64,000 bases of DNA. Origin: an uncultured Methanoregula sp. Lineage in GTDB: Archaea; Halobacteriota; Methanomicrobia; Methanomicrobiales; Methanospirillaceae. The first letter of the stretch is position 1. Every line of letters starts with the position of its first letter. The stretch covers positions 558,001 to 622,000 of the forward strand of contig NZ_OY759744.1 of the NCBI RefSeq assembly GCF_963662735.1, given 5' to 3'. The notes under the pieces are model-generated. The model made no database searches, had not been told where the DNA came from, and saw only the letters and a program-made list of their open reading frames with translations. Position numbers and translations under genes: made by a program. Positions 39,556 through 49,623 of this stretch are shown piece by piece.

Positions 39556-39577
39556 ATTTTTCCACCTCCGACCCCCC
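39556..39577 (+). repeat. Intergenic repeat, copy A
   Basis: ATTTTTCCACCTCCGACCCCCC-type element; identical over 22 bp to copy C at 39832-39853, and inverted relative to copy B. Confidence 0.65.
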
Positions 39578-39681
39578 CCTTTGCATACCTGGCAGGAAAA
39601 GAGATGGTACAACTGATATTTTCAGTCGTAAACTGAACCGTCAGACAAGCCGGAATCCAGTCCGGATCCGGTCGGGGGTTG

Positions 39682-39701
39682 GGGGGGTCGGAGATGGAAA
39701 T
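39682..39701 (-). repeat. Intergenic repeat, copy B (inverted)
   Basis: On the minus strand ATTTCCATCTCCGACCCCCC, one substitution from copies A and C within the shared core. Confidence 0.6.
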
Positions 39702-39831
39702 AGTATGTTAAAACGGTATCGCACAGGGCCGGCCACGCTTCCTGTGCCAGGGAAAATAAAAAATTTCAATGACGATATTGTTCACATTACATCGTGCAGA
39801 AGGGCTTTTGCAACCTGCATCCGGTCAGATC

Positions 39832-39853
39832 ATTTTTCCACCTCCGACCCCCC
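39832..39853 (+). repeat. Intergenic repeat, copy C
   Basis: Direct copy of A, 276 bp downstream. The whole 39280-40004 stretch has no supported gene apart from these repeats; irregular spacing and changed orientation argue against a CRISPR array. Confidence 0.65.
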
Positions 39854-40004
39854 ATAACCGACCACCAAGGATTTCTCGGACCACTGCATTCAACCATATT
39901 GTAGCCGGACGAACGCCCCGGAAACATGAAAATGCCAGGGATGTCATCGTGGGCAGGATTATTCATAGGCACGGCCCGGATCCGGCAGCGGACGGAGAGA
40001 TTTC

Positions 40005-40508
40005 ATGAAATATTTCAAGCAAAAACCCGGAACAAAAAGTGCTGTACGTATCCTGAACACCCCATTTCCGGATATTTCGGGGTTTGATACCATTGTCCGA
40101 TCCTTAGTTTACCAGAACCCGCTGGGTTGTACCTCATACAGGACCGCGAAACGAAACCACCCTCCTGTTGAGGTTGTGCGGGAGATGTATACTGCGAAGT
40201 TCGCGTACCTGAACCCTGACGGAAAACAGATCGGGCGCGGGCTGGATATGTACAATTCCGTTGAAGGCTACCAGACCGGCATCGCTGCCGTGATATCGAA
40301 CATGGCCAATATCGCCTCCCATCGCGGGAAGGTGAAGCACATCCCGGGCGCAGACCTCTTCTCAGTTCTCCTGAAATGCCATGATCCGAATGATGAGTTA
40401 TACTTCCTGAGTATGGCACGTGATCGCGTAACCCTGGCATCCTATAGTGATGATGCGATCCGGCACCGGGTGGAAGCATGGGCGGAGGGAGTGCCGGCAC
40501 TGGCATAA
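40005..40508 (+). CDS. Hypothetical protein
   Basis: 167 aa, soluble; GGAGAG just before the ATG. Contains NPLGCTSYRTAKRNHPPVEV and repeated charged segments; no signal peptide or helix. I do not recognise the family. It stands alone between a repeat-bearing intergenic region and a convergent kinase. Confidence 0.6.
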   Translation: MKYFKQKPGTKSAVRILNTPFPDISGFDTIVRSLVYQNPLGCTSYRTAKRNHPPVEVVREMYTAKFAYLNPDGKQIGRGLDMYNSVEGYQTGIAAVISNMANIASHRGKVKHIPGADLFSVLLKCHDPNDELYFLSMARDRVTLASYSDDAIRHRVEAWAEGVPALA

Positions 40509-40625
40509 ACCGGGTTCCATACAGATCTATTACCGGGATTCCGGACCTGACATTGCTGCACAGATCTCAGGATATACTATAGCACTATTTTTCCCGGGTC
40601 GTAATCACCCGGCGATTCATCAGGG

Positions 40626-43013
40626 TCAGCTGGTCTGCCCGGTGCTTTTACCGGGGTTGATGCGATAGGAGCCGTCCGGTACCCTCATCTCGAACCGTGC
40701 TCCTTTTCCAGGTTCGCCGGTCTCGCGGATCGTGATACCGGTGATCTCAAGGATCTCCTGCGAAAGGGATAAGCCAAGCCCGGTATTCCTGCCATATCCT
40801 CGCATGAAGATCTGGTTCTTCTCTTTCTGGGAAATACCATCGCCATCGTCCTCGCATACGATAACAAAATCCCCATCCCGTTCCACAACAAAGAACCGGA
40901 TGGTCGTGATCTTCCTGCCGTACCGGACCGCATTGTCGATCAGGTTGAAACAGACCTTGACGATCAGGGGATCGGCAAGCACTTCGGTACCAGGGGGGAG
41001 ATCGTTGTTCACGCTGACCCTGCCAAGACGGGCCTGCCGTGCGGCAGTGTCCACGAGCGTGCGGCAGTCATGCCATACGGGAGCATTCACCCCGACCCCC
41101 TCGTATTCCCGGGTGAACTGGATCATGGCCGTAATACGCTGGGCCGCGGTTTTGATATTGGTAAAAATCCCGCTGAAGGATTTATCCGGCTGCTTCATTT
41201 CCAGGAGGGTAAGGTACCCCTGCAGCACGGTGAGCTGGTTGTTGATATCGTGACGCGTGATACTGGAGAGCAGGTTGAGCTTGCGGTTTGCCTTCCCCAG
41301 GGCTTCTTCAACCTGTTTGCGCCCGGTAAGGTCGATATCTATACAGAACATCTCCATGCCGCCCGAGGATCCTCTGACGATGGCATGGCTGGAAAATACC
41401 GCGACCCGGGAGCCGTCCTTCTTCATGAGGGAGAGTTCTGCCGCCGGGAGGGGAATCCCGGTCTCTGCCATCGACGCTATCGCTTGGGTAACACCATCCC
41501 GCATTTCCGGAGGGATAATAAGATCGAGAAGGTTCTTCCCCACTGCCTCTTCCGCGGTGTAGCCATACAGGTTCTCGGATGCTTTATTCCAGTAATGGGT
41601 TGTGCCATCCATGCGGTACCCCTGGACAGCCACCGAAGGAACATCCTGGAGCAGCATGCGGAACCGCTCCTCGCTCTCCTTAAGGGCATTCTCCGTATTT
41701 TTACGATCGGTTATGTCCAGGAAGGATTCCACCAGGACGTTCCGGTTTCCGATCTTCGTTGAAACAACGGTTTTGATAATCGGCACCCGTGTGCCATTCC
41801 TTTTCAGGAGGACTCGTTCGGAGGAATGCACTTCCTGGCCAAGATCCGTAACCGGGCATTTCCCCTGTTCTGCCGGGCAGATGAAATTGTGGCAGACATT
41901 ACCGGTAATATCACATTCTGACGCTCCGATGAGTTCCAGTGCTTTCGGATTTGCCCGGATAACGGTATGCGATGTGGCATCCACAAGAACAATGCCGACC
42001 TGTGCCGCATCCAGGATGATTCTCTGCTGCTCCTCGATCTCCTTGAGGGCCTCCTCTGCCTGCCTGCGCAGGGTGATGTCCCGGACCACGGATACCATCA
42101 CCCGCCTCCCCTGGAGGCTGACCACGTGGGTATTGATCTCAACCGGAATATGCAGGCCATCCTTTCTCATATGTTCTGTCTCGAAGATGGCATGGCCGTT
42201 CGTGGATAGCTCCCGGATGATCTCATCGAAAGGCCGGCTGTGGTATCCATTAACAAAATCAAGGGGCCCGTGCTCCAGCATCTCGTTCCGGGTATACTGG
42301 AGCATCCGGCAGGCAACTTCGTTGACTTCAATGAATTTCCCCGGTGTTCCGTCCGGTGCAATCTCGTGGATGTGGATCCCGTCATTTATCATGTCGAAGA
42401 TGCCGCGAAACTTCTGCTCGCTCTCCCGCAGCGCATCTTCTGCCCGTTTTTTCCCGATAATGTTGTGGAAGGACCACACCCGGCCGATCCGGGTACCATC
42501 CATGATCATCGGGAACGAATACCGTTCGATTACCCGGCTGTCCCGCAACGCGATCGTGTCCGTGTCCACGGCATCCGACTGGTAGAGCTGCTCCACTTTT
42601 TCCAAAAACGCTTCGGGATCAGCTACCTGGTCCAGCACGAAATTCACCAGTTCCCGGTCGTTGCCAAGCTCCATGAGGTGCGGGGGAATCTTCCAGATCC
42701 CGGCAAAGCCAGGGCTGACCTGCAACACATTCCTCTGGTTGTCCACGACAAGGATGCCATCAGCGGGGCATTCAGGAGTCTTTAAAAATTGCGTCTCTTT
42801 CTGCCGGGGTACCTCCCCGGCCTTTTTTCCTTCTCCCGCCTCATGGAGCTGTCGGGAGGATCCGGCAATGACCGTATCTGATGGTGCCGATGCGAGGAAA
42901 AAAAGTCCGGCACGGGTGCTGGGGCCAGCATGAAACTGCCGTTCCCGCTCCAGGAACCATTTGCCCGCCTCAGGAAGGCCAGGCTCATCATCGACATTCC
43001 AAATGGGATGCAA
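40626..43013 (-). CDS. Four-PAS histidine kinase with a degenerate N-terminal receiver
   Basis: 795 codons from a TTG at 43013, directly after an in-frame TAA; no upstream ATG is possible. Residues 5-50 (NVDDEPGLPEAGKWFLERE) look like the start of a methanogen receiver domain that breaks off before its phospho-acceptor Asp. Four PAS domains follow (about 80-190, 195-320, 327-440, 445-570). PAS3 has a Cys pair in CHNFICPAEQGKCP, a possible metal or haem-proximal site. Kinase core: SSITRHDINN, His588, then NLIDNAVRYG, DDGDGIS and GLGLS. No membrane segment, so a cytoplasmic sensor. The true start may lie further in. Confidence 0.82.
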   Translation of the reverse strand: MHPIWNVDDEPGLPEAGKWFLERERQFHAGPSTRAGLFFLASAPSDTVIAGSSRQLHEAGEGKKAGEVPRQKETQFLKTPECPADGILVVDNQRNVLQVSPGFAGIWKIPPHLMELGNDRELVNFVLDQVADPEAFLEKVEQLYQSDAVDTDTIALRDSRVIERYSFPMIMDGTRIGRVWSFHNIIGKKRAEDALRESEQKFRGIFDMINDGIHIHEIAPDGTPGKFIEVNEVACRMLQYTRNEMLEHGPLDFVNGYHSRPFDEIIRELSTNGHAIFETEHMRKDGLHIPVEINTHVVSLQGRRVMVSVVRDITLRRQAEEALKEIEEQQRIILDAAQVGIVLVDATSHTVIRANPKALELIGASECDITGNVCHNFICPAEQGKCPVTDLGQEVHSSERVLLKRNGTRVPIIKTVVSTKIGNRNVLVESFLDITDRKNTENALKESEERFRMLLQDVPSVAVQGYRMDGTTHYWNKASENLYGYTAEEAVGKNLLDLIIPPEMRDGVTQAIASMAETGIPLPAAELSLMKKDGSRVAVFSSHAIVRGSSGGMEMFCIDIDLTGRKQVEEALGKANRKLNLLSSITRHDINNQLTVLQGYLTLLEMKQPDKSFSGIFTNIKTAAQRITAMIQFTREYEGVGVNAPVWHDCRTLVDTAARQARLGRVSVNNDLPPGTEVLADPLIVKVCFNLIDNAVRYGRKITTIRFFVVERDGDFVIVCEDDGDGISQKEKNQIFMRGYGRNTGLGLSLSQEILEITGITIRETGEPGKGARFEMRVPDGSYRINPGKSTGQTS

Positions 43014-43039
43014 TTATATCTTTCTCTGAATATCTCATA

Positions 43040-43056
43040 TTGACATTAATTAGTAT
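43040..43056 (-). promoter_or_regulatory. Candidate TATA box of the four-PAS kinase gene
   Basis: The minus strand reads AAAATATATACTAATTA about 30-40 bp before the TTG start. The remaining 43057-43243 gap to scpA holds nothing recognisable. Confidence 0.4.
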
Positions 43057-43243
43057 ATATTTTATTTAGTTATCTGGCGGACTTTTAAGGTCATTTTCTG
43101 GGAAATAGCAGATCATTCTCAGATCACCGGAATTTCCCTAAAGAGCGCCGGGTTCTGCATGGCCGGAAAGGTATCACACAGCATGCGGATGCAATGCATA
43201 TTCCCGGAATGGGATCGTGGGAAAAGAGCGGTTTCTAAAAATG

Positions 43244-44155
43244 TTACTCGGACATGGACCCAGGGGGGGATTCCACCTCTTCCACCCGGCAGATCTGCAC
43301 CCAGATATCCCCGTAAAACTCGTCCTGCCGCAGGGCACAGCGCCCGTCGAGGGCAAGGAAGAGGAGCGGGATGAAGACTTCCGGGATGCCCCAGTCCAGC
43401 TGTCTGCACAACTCCGCAAGGGTCATCTCTTCATCGATCTCCAGTCCCCCAAGATACTCCGCCAGACGGATCATGGACGATTCCTGGAATCCTTCCTCGT
43501 GGGCGATGCTGACCACGTCGTCGGCATCGATAAGGGAGTCATCGTCGGAGCTCCCGCCCGAGGCAAGTCTTCTCCTGCGGCGTTCCTCTTTCTCGATGTT
43601 CTTGAGCTCGGTGATCAGTTCGAAGAGGGTGGTTGGACTCTTTCGCATGTTCTTCCGGTCAAGGCGGCGCTGGATCTCGTGCTCGAGCCGTTCCATGGGA
43701 CCAAGCCGGCCCCGGTAATCGATATCCTCTGACACCCCTTCGCCAAAGTCCTCGCCGAACAGGTCCTCCCCGTCTCCCTCATCCACATCTTCAGAGGGTT
43801 CCGGAACCGTCAGGAGCTCGGACTTCATCCGCAGGAGGGTAGCAGCGTAAAAGAGTGTCCTCCCCGAGAGCTGGAGGTTGAGTTCACGCCGCCGGTCAAG
43901 TTCCGAGAGGAAGCGGTCGGTAACCTCGATGATGTCGATATTCCAGGGATCGATCTCCCCGCGTTCCGCAAGGCCCACGAGGATCTCGACCGGGTCTTCG
44001 AGCGGTCCCCTGGTTATGGCTTCCGGGGCCGGTTCGGGCACGGAGGCGGGGACAGGCACCGGCCCGTCCGCGGATCCAACCGGTGCCGGTTCGTCTCCCG
44101 CTGGCGGGTTCTGCTCCGGCAGGTCGCCAGTCCCGTGCGGATTATTCGCGGGCAT
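43244..44155 (-). CDS. scpA: Segregation and condensation protein A (kleisin)
   Basis: 303 aa. Kleisin that bridges the two SMC heads. N-terminal acidic/Pro-rich extension of about 50 residues, then the ScpA core EDPVEILVGLAERGEIDPWNIDI (N-terminal SMC-binding helix), an acidic linker (about 120-145) and the winged-helix end LAELCRQLDWGIPEVFIPLLFLAL. The start overlaps the smc stop by 14 bp. No scpB is visible nearby. Confidence 0.92.
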   Translation of the reverse strand: MPANNPHGTGDLPEQNPPAGDEPAPVGSADGPVPVPASVPEPAPEAITRGPLEDPVEILVGLAERGEIDPWNIDIIEVTDRFLSELDRRRELNLQLSGRTLFYAATLLRMKSELLTVPEPSEDVDEGDGEDLFGEDFGEGVSEDIDYRGRLGPMERLEHEIQRRLDRKNMRKSPTTLFELITELKNIEKEERRRRRLASGGSSDDDSLIDADDVVSIAHEEGFQESSMIRLAEYLGGLEIDEEMTLAELCRQLDWGIPEVFIPLLFLALDGRCALRQDEFYGDIWVQICRVEEVESPPGSMSE

Positions 44156-47100
44156 GGGCCTTTACCCCGGTAACCAGCGTGCTCTTGTCCGGCCGCAGGG
44201 TTACACCCATGATCCGTTCCGCAGCCTCGATCATCGGTTTCCTGAGAGAGACGATGACGAACTGGGAGCTGGGCGCGAGTTCCGTTACCATCGAGGAGAT
44301 CCGCTCCACATTGGCACCATCGAGCGACATGTCCACTTCATCGAAGGCATAGAACGGCGCCGGGATGTAGCGCTGGATCGAGAAGATGAAAGCAAGGGTG
44401 GTGAGCGATTTTTCGCCACCGGATAGGGAGTTGAGGAGGTGAACTTTCTTGTCCCGGGGCTTGACGGCAAATGTCATTCCTCCCGTGAACGGATCCTCCT
44501 CGTTCTCGAGAACAAGGTTCCCGCTCCCGCTTGTCAGCCGGGCAAAGATCTCCCGGAAATTCGTATCGATTGCCTTGAACGCGGTGGCGAATGCCTGGTA
44601 CTTCATCTGCTCGAACTGCTGGATCCGCTCGATCAGGGTCTCCCGTTCGGTCGACAGCGTCTCCTTGCGCTCCGTCCGCTCCGTCACCTGCCGCTCGACT
44701 TTCTCGAACTCCTCGATGGCGAGCATGTTCACGGCCCCGATCTTCCGGAGGGCACCATCGGCTTCGGCAATCTTGCCCTCGATCTCGGACAGGGGCAGGG
44801 TCGTGTCCATCTCCCCGACCTGCTGGCGGAGCATATCGATCTCAAGGGCGAGGACCTTTGTCCGCTCCTCAAGGGCAACGAGCATGGCGCTGATGCGCTC
44901 CTTCTCGGCATCGAACTTCATCAGCCGAAGCTCGGAATCATGGATATGCCCGGATACTTCGGAGCGTTTCGAGCGCAGTTCGTCGAGCTCGCCCGAGAAC
45001 TCCTTCTGGCGCTCCTCAAGGGCAGCGATCTGCACCTTGTGGGCAGTGATCTGCTCGCCGGAGGTTCCGATAGTCTCGTCAAGCTGCCGGTTGCGCTCGT
45101 CCTGCCGGGTCCGCTCCTCCCCGAGTTCGGCAATCCTTGCATTGAAGTGCTGCCGCTCCCGCTGGGCATCGTTAATGTCCGCGTCCTTGTTGCGGAGCCG
45201 GCGTTCGGATTCCTCGATCTCCTTGCGTTTCTTTTCAAGCTGCTCAGTGAGGGCGGGTATGTTGGTATCATCGAGGCGCTTTTTGATCTCGTCAATCTCG
45301 GCGTTCAGCGTGCCGATGATAGCAGTGATGCCATCGAGATCAGCTTCAAGTGCTGTCAGCTCGGCAGCGCCATTCCTTGTCTCCTCCTGCTGGCGGGCAA
45401 CTGCAGACTCGATGGTCTGTTTCTCGACCGTGATCGCCTCGAACCGCCGGGCAAATTCCTCGGCGAACATCCCGACCCGGGCCACGTTCTGGTCGATCTC
45501 GTTCCGTAATGCACGCTTTGCATCCACCTCTTCCGTGAGGCGCTTGATACCGGCATCGAGCGTGGCAGCCTGACCCGAGAGTTCCCCGAGCCGGGACCGC
45601 AGGCGCATGATCTCGTCGTCCACGGCAGCCCCGAAACCCCGGACCGTCTGTTTCCGGACTGAACCACCGGTGATGGCCCCGCTCTTTTCAAGCAGTTCGC
45701 CATCCATGGTCACCATGCGGTATTTCCCGATCAGCTTCCGCGCCCGTTCAAGGGTGTCGACGACTACGGTCCCGCCGAGTGCAACAGCAAATGCCCGGTC
45801 GTACTTCGGGTCGTACTCCAGCAGGTTCACCGCGTAATCGACAACTCCCGGCTCTTTCAGTGGCGGGAGGGAGGGGGGTTTGAGCTTGTTGAGCGGGAGG
45901 AACGTGACCCGGCCGAGCCGTTCTTCCTTGAGATACCGGATCGCGTCAGCGGCGATCTGGTCATTGTCGCAGACCGCGAACTGGAGCTTGTTGCCGGCCG
46001 CCACGTTGAGGGCAACGGAGTATTCCTTCGGGGCCTTTCCCAGGTCGGCAATCGTACCGTGGACGCCTTCCATGCCCATGACTGCTTCAAGGGCTTTTCC
46101 TCCCGACTCCCCCCGGGCCTGCTGGGCAGCCTCGAGCCGGATCGCGTCCTGCTCGTACTCCTTCATCTCGGCCCGGAGGCGTTCTAGGGAGGAGCGCTGG
46201 GCAAAGAGCGAGCTTTCGAGCTCGGAGAGGTTGCGGTCAAGCTCCTTTTTCTGGGCTGCAAGATCGGTTGTACTCTTCTGACTGTCAGCGAGCTGGGCCT
46301 GTTTGGCAGTGTATTCCTCATCGAGCTGCCGGAGGAGACCGGTGAGGCGTTCGAGCTCCCCGGTCCGCATCCGGCTCCTCTCGATGAACATGTCCTGCTG
46401 GTGGAGGATGCCCGAGCGCTGCCCTTTTTTCTCCTCGATCTCCTTGAGAAGGGCGAACAGGCGTTCGCGGGCGCCTTCCGTGTCCACGCTGTGGGTCCTG
46501 ATCTCGGTCTCGATCTTCTCGGCAAGGGCCTTTGCGGTCGCCACTTCCATGGCGATATTGGTCCGGTCTATGGTGAGCGAGCGGATCTGGTCGGTGCATT
46601 CGGCCACCCGGGTCTCCGACCGTTTCGTGTCCATGTAGATCCGGTTGATGGCCTCCAGGTTGGTTTCCTTCTCCTTGCGGAGGCGCAGGATGGTCTGCTC
46701 GGCAAGCTTGATCCCGCTCTTCGCTTCTTCGAGTTCCGCTATCAGCTTGAGGTAGTCCGACCCGCTCTTCTTGTTGATCAGCTCGTCGATGTCCTTGAGA
46801 TCCGCCTGGAGATAGGAAAGCTCGTTCTCCTCGATGCTCCGGTCGGAGGCGATCCGGGTCACCTGGATCATGTGGTCCTCCATGGAACGCCGGAGCGAGG
46901 CAAGCTCCTTCTCCCGTTCGTTGAGCTGGGCTGCGGACCGGCAGTTCTGGAAGTACGCGAGATCCTTTTGCCATTTCTGGTATTCGAGGGCCTGCGTCCG
47001 CTCGCGCTTGAGCTCGTTTGCCCTCCGGCCCAGTTCCAGGAGCAAAAGTTCCTCGCGCTCGATGCGCTCCCGCACCAGGTCCAGTTCCGCCAGAGACTGT

Positions 47101-47591
47101 GACTTCTTGGTATCGAACTCCGAGACCCCGGCAATCTCATCGATGATCTTCCGGCGCTCGAAGTCGCTCATCTCCATGATCCGGGTGACATCGCCCTGCA
47201 TCACGACATTGTAGCCGTGCGGCTTGATACCGTGTTTTGCCAGGTGTTCCACGATATCGCTCTGCTTGCAGAGCCGTTCGTTGAGGTAGTTATAGCTGTA
47301 GTAGCCGTTGCCGGTCCGCTTGATCCTCCGGCGGATCTTCGTGCCATCGGAAAATGCCAGGGAGACTTCGGCAGTGTTCTTCCCGGAATTCAGGTTGATG
47401 AGGTCAGTGAGCTTCTCCGCCCGGAGATTGCGGGAGCTCGAGAGGGCAAGGACAAAAAGAACGGAATCGATGATATTGCTCTTGCCGGATCCGTTGGGCC
47501 CGGAAATGACGGTAAAGCCCTCTAAAAAGGGAATTTTTGTCTTTTTTGAAAAAGACTTGAAATTATCGATCTCCAGTTCGGTGATATGCAA
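44142..47591 (-). CDS. smc: Chromosome segregation ATPase SMC
   Basis: 1149 aa. Walker A GPNGSGKSN at residues 31-39, Q-loop in VMQGDVTRIMEMS, long coiled coils, the hinge around residues 500-640 (VMGMEGVHGTIADLGKAP...), signature LSGGEKSLT near 1055 and Walker B FYAFDEVDMSLD near 1088. Organises and segregates the chromosome with ScpA. Middle gene of a three-gene operon. Confidence 0.97.
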   Translation of the reverse strand: MHITELEIDNFKSFSKKTKIPFLEGFTVISGPNGSGKSNIIDSVLFVLALSSSRNLRAEKLTDLINLNSGKNTAEVSLAFSDGTKIRRRIKRTGNGYYSYNYLNERLCKQSDIVEHLAKHGIKPHGYNVVMQGDVTRIMEMSDFERRKIIDEIAGVSEFDTKKSQSLAELDLVRERIEREELLLLELGRRANELKRERTQALEYQKWQKDLAYFQNCRSAAQLNEREKELASLRRSMEDHMIQVTRIASDRSIEENELSYLQADLKDIDELINKKSGSDYLKLIAELEEAKSGIKLAEQTILRLRKEKETNLEAINRIYMDTKRSETRVAECTDQIRSLTIDRTNIAMEVATAKALAEKIETEIRTHSVDTEGARERLFALLKEIEEKKGQRSGILHQQDMFIERSRMRTGELERLTGLLRQLDEEYTAKQAQLADSQKSTTDLAAQKKELDRNLSELESSLFAQRSSLERLRAEMKEYEQDAIRLEAAQQARGESGGKALEAVMGMEGVHGTIADLGKAPKEYSVALNVAAGNKLQFAVCDNDQIAADAIRYLKEERLGRVTFLPLNKLKPPSLPPLKEPGVVDYAVNLLEYDPKYDRAFAVALGGTVVVDTLERARKLIGKYRMVTMDGELLEKSGAITGGSVRKQTVRGFGAAVDDEIMRLRSRLGELSGQAATLDAGIKRLTEEVDAKRALRNEIDQNVARVGMFAEEFARRFEAITVEKQTIESAVARQQEETRNGAAELTALEADLDGITAIIGTLNAEIDEIKKRLDDTNIPALTEQLEKKRKEIEESERRLRNKDADINDAQRERQHFNARIAELGEERTRQDERNRQLDETIGTSGEQITAHKVQIAALEERQKEFSGELDELRSKRSEVSGHIHDSELRLMKFDAEKERISAMLVALEERTKVLALEIDMLRQQVGEMDTTLPLSEIEGKIAEADGALRKIGAVNMLAIEEFEKVERQVTERTERKETLSTERETLIERIQQFEQMKYQAFATAFKAIDTNFREIFARLTSGSGNLVLENEEDPFTGGMTFAVKPRDKKVHLLNSLSGGEKSLTTLAFIFSIQRYIPAPFYAFDEVDMSLDGANVERISSMVTELAPSSQFVIVSLRKPMIEAAERIMGVTLRPDKSTLVTGVKAHARE

Positions 47592-47603
47592 AGATCCGGC
47601 TCC

Positions 47604-48152
47604 TTACTTCTTTCCGGAATCTGACTTGTCTTCCTCAGCAGCGTAGATCAGGTCGCTCTGCTTGCCCTTGACGGACGTGCCTTTCTTGTTGCGCCCGTAC
47701 CCGGCAGATGCCACGATATAGTTCTTGTCCCCGCGCCGGGGTTCGAGTTTCATGGTCCCGTCCGGCTGCATGATCATGTCCATGGCGGGTTCTTGGGGCT
47801 CTGCAGGCATGGATGAGGCCTTGGGCCTGATAACCGTGGTGCCGCTCGCGGAGGTGGTCGGCTGGGGTGCTGACTGCGGGGCAGAGGTTTGTGCGCCCTG
47901 CACGATTGGTCCCCGGCGGAGTTCCTGCCTGCTGCGTTCCTCGGTCTGCTTGGACATCTTCATGGCAATGGACTTGAGGTCGAGAAGTTCCTGCGTGAGG
48001 CCCTTGACCAGCGCTTCCATCTCCCGTACCTTCCTTTCGAGGGTCGCGATGCGGTCCTCGCCCGGTCCTGAACTTTCCATCATCGTAATCTGTCTCTCCT
48101 GTTCATCAAGTTCGTTTTCAAGATATTTGATCTTTGCATCGGACTGCGCCAT
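47604..48152 (-). CDS. Coiled-coil protein of the smc operon
   Basis: 182 aa from the ATG at 48152. Heptad-rich coiled coil at about residues 5-70, a Pro/Ser/Thr-rich middle, and the conserved-looking tail DKNYIVASAGYGRNKKGTSVKGKQSDLIYAAEE. Twelve bp upstream of smc, so co-transcribed. I know no assigned function; position suggests an SMC accessory factor, which is inference. Confidence 0.72.
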   Translation of the reverse strand: MAQSDAKIKYLENELDEQERQITMMESSGPGEDRIATLERKVREMEALVKGLTQELLDLKSIAMKMSKQTEERSRQELRRGPIVQGAQTSAPQSAPQPTTSASGTTVIRPKASSMPAEPQEPAMDMIMQPDGTMKLEPRRGDKNYIVASAGYGRNKKGTSVKGKQSDLIYAAEEDKSDSGKK

Positions 48153-48368
48153 ACTGAACCTGTACTGTACTGGTGCGGCGCACTCCTTATTAATAATAGT
48201 AGTGATCTCCTCATCAGGAAAAAGGTTTGCGCTTTCCTGCGGACGTGTTTTGGCCGGAAATACCACAATGGTCCGCTGGATGCATATTTTGTCTCCCTGC
48301 CCGGGTTCCGGTGGTTCCGTACGGGTGTAAGAAAAGGTATTACCTCTTAAGAACGTACCCTTCTCCAT

Positions 48369-49607
48369 ATGTCGTATCTGTCAAAAACGGATCCAGCAAT
48401 TGCAGATATCATCGAAAAAGAGAGGCTCCGGCAGGTTAACGGCCTGGAGCTGATCGCTTCCGAGAACGTAGTTTCCCATGCAGTACTCGAAGCCATGGGA
48501 TCGATCATGACCAACAAGTATGCCGAGGGCTACCCCGGCAAGCGGTACTATGGCGGATGCGAATTCCACGATATGGCCGAGAACCTTGCCCGTGACCGGC
48601 TCAAGCAGCTCTTCGGGGCAGAGCACGCGAACGTCCAGCCCCACTCAGGCACCCAGGCAAACATGGCGGTTTATTTTGCGTACATGAAGCTGGGAGAGAA
48701 GATCCTGAGCATGCGCCTCAACCAGGGCGGACACCTGTCCCACGGCTCACCGGTCAGTTTCACCGGGAAGTTCTACCAGGTGGCACAATACGGCCTCGAC
48801 CCCAAGACCGAGATGCTCGATTACGGTGCAGTCGAGGAGATGGCAAAGAAAGAGAAGCCGCAGATCATTGTCTGCGGTGCTTCCGCCTACCCCCGCACCA
48901 TCGACTTCAAGGCATTCCAGGAGATTGCTGACGGTGTCGGTGCGTACTGTATGGCAGACATCGCCCACATCGCGGGCCTTGTCGCCACCGGCTTCCACCC
49001 GAACTCGGTCGGCGTGGTCAACTTCACTACCACCACCACCCACAAGACCCTCCGCGGACCCCGTGGCGGCGCCATCATGTGCAACAACGAATATGCACAG
49101 GCAATCGACAAGGCGGTCTTCCCCGGCATGCAGGGCGGCCCCCTGATGCACACGATCACCGCGAAGGCCGTCTGTTTCGAGGAGGCGCTCAAGCCCTCCT
49201 TCAAGGAATACAACCGGCAGATCATCAAGAATGCAAAAGTCCTTGCCGAGACCCTGATGGCTAACGGCCTCCGGCTTGTCTCGGGCGGCACGGACAACCA
49301 CCTCATGCTTCTCGACCTCACGGAACAGGGCATTACCGGCCTCGAGGCAGAGAACGCGCTCGGCAAAGCGGGCATCACGGTGAACAAGAACACCATCCCG
49401 AACGAGACCAAGAGCCCGTTTGTCACGAGCGGCCTGCGCGTCGGTACTCCCGCTGTCACCTCACGGGGCATGAAAGAGACCGAGATGCGCCTGATCGGTA
49501 CCTGGATCGCCCAGGTGGTCAAGGACGTAACCAACGAAGCTGCGATCAAAGACGTGCACGCCAAAGTAGAGGCGCTCTCGTCCAAGTTCACCCTCTACCC
49601 CGAATAA
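48369..49607 (+). CDS. glyA: Serine hydroxymethyltransferase
   Basis: 412 aa, PLP enzyme interconverting serine and glycine while loading a pterin C1 carrier. [13 protein letters not shown] at the N-terminus, [11 protein letters not shown], and [11 protein letters not shown] with Schiff-base Lys226. First gene of glyA-folD-DHPS-cofE. Divergent from the smc operon. Confidence 0.97.
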   Translation: MSYLSKTDPAIADIIEKERLRQVNGLELIASENVVSHAVLEAMGSIMTNKYAEGYPGKRYYGGCEFHDMAENLARDRLKQLFGAEHANVQPHSGTQANMAVYFAYMKLGEKILSMRLNQGGHLSHGSPVSFTGKFYQVAQYGLDPKTEMLDYGAVEEMAKKEKPQIIVCGASAYPRTIDFKAFQEIADGVGAYCMADIAHIAGLVATGFHPNSVGVVNFTTTTTHKTLRGPRGGAIMCNNEYAQAIDKAVFPGMQGGPLMHTITAKAVCFEEALKPSFKEYNRQIIKNAKVLAETLMANGLRLVSGGTDNHLMLLDLTEQGITGLEAENALGKAGITVNKNTIPNETKSPFVTSGLRVGTPAVTSRGMKETEMRLIGTWIAQVVKDVTNEAAIKDVHAKVEALSSKFTLYPE

Positions 49608-49623
49608 GCGCTGAGGTACTTGC

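Noticed and set aside
39556..39853. CRISPR array
   Set aside because: Only three copies, one inverted, unequal spacing, no cas genes nearby.
44439..45573. Two overlapping plus-strand frames of about 360 codons
   Set aside because: Opposite smc coiled-coil and hinge sequence; no motifs.
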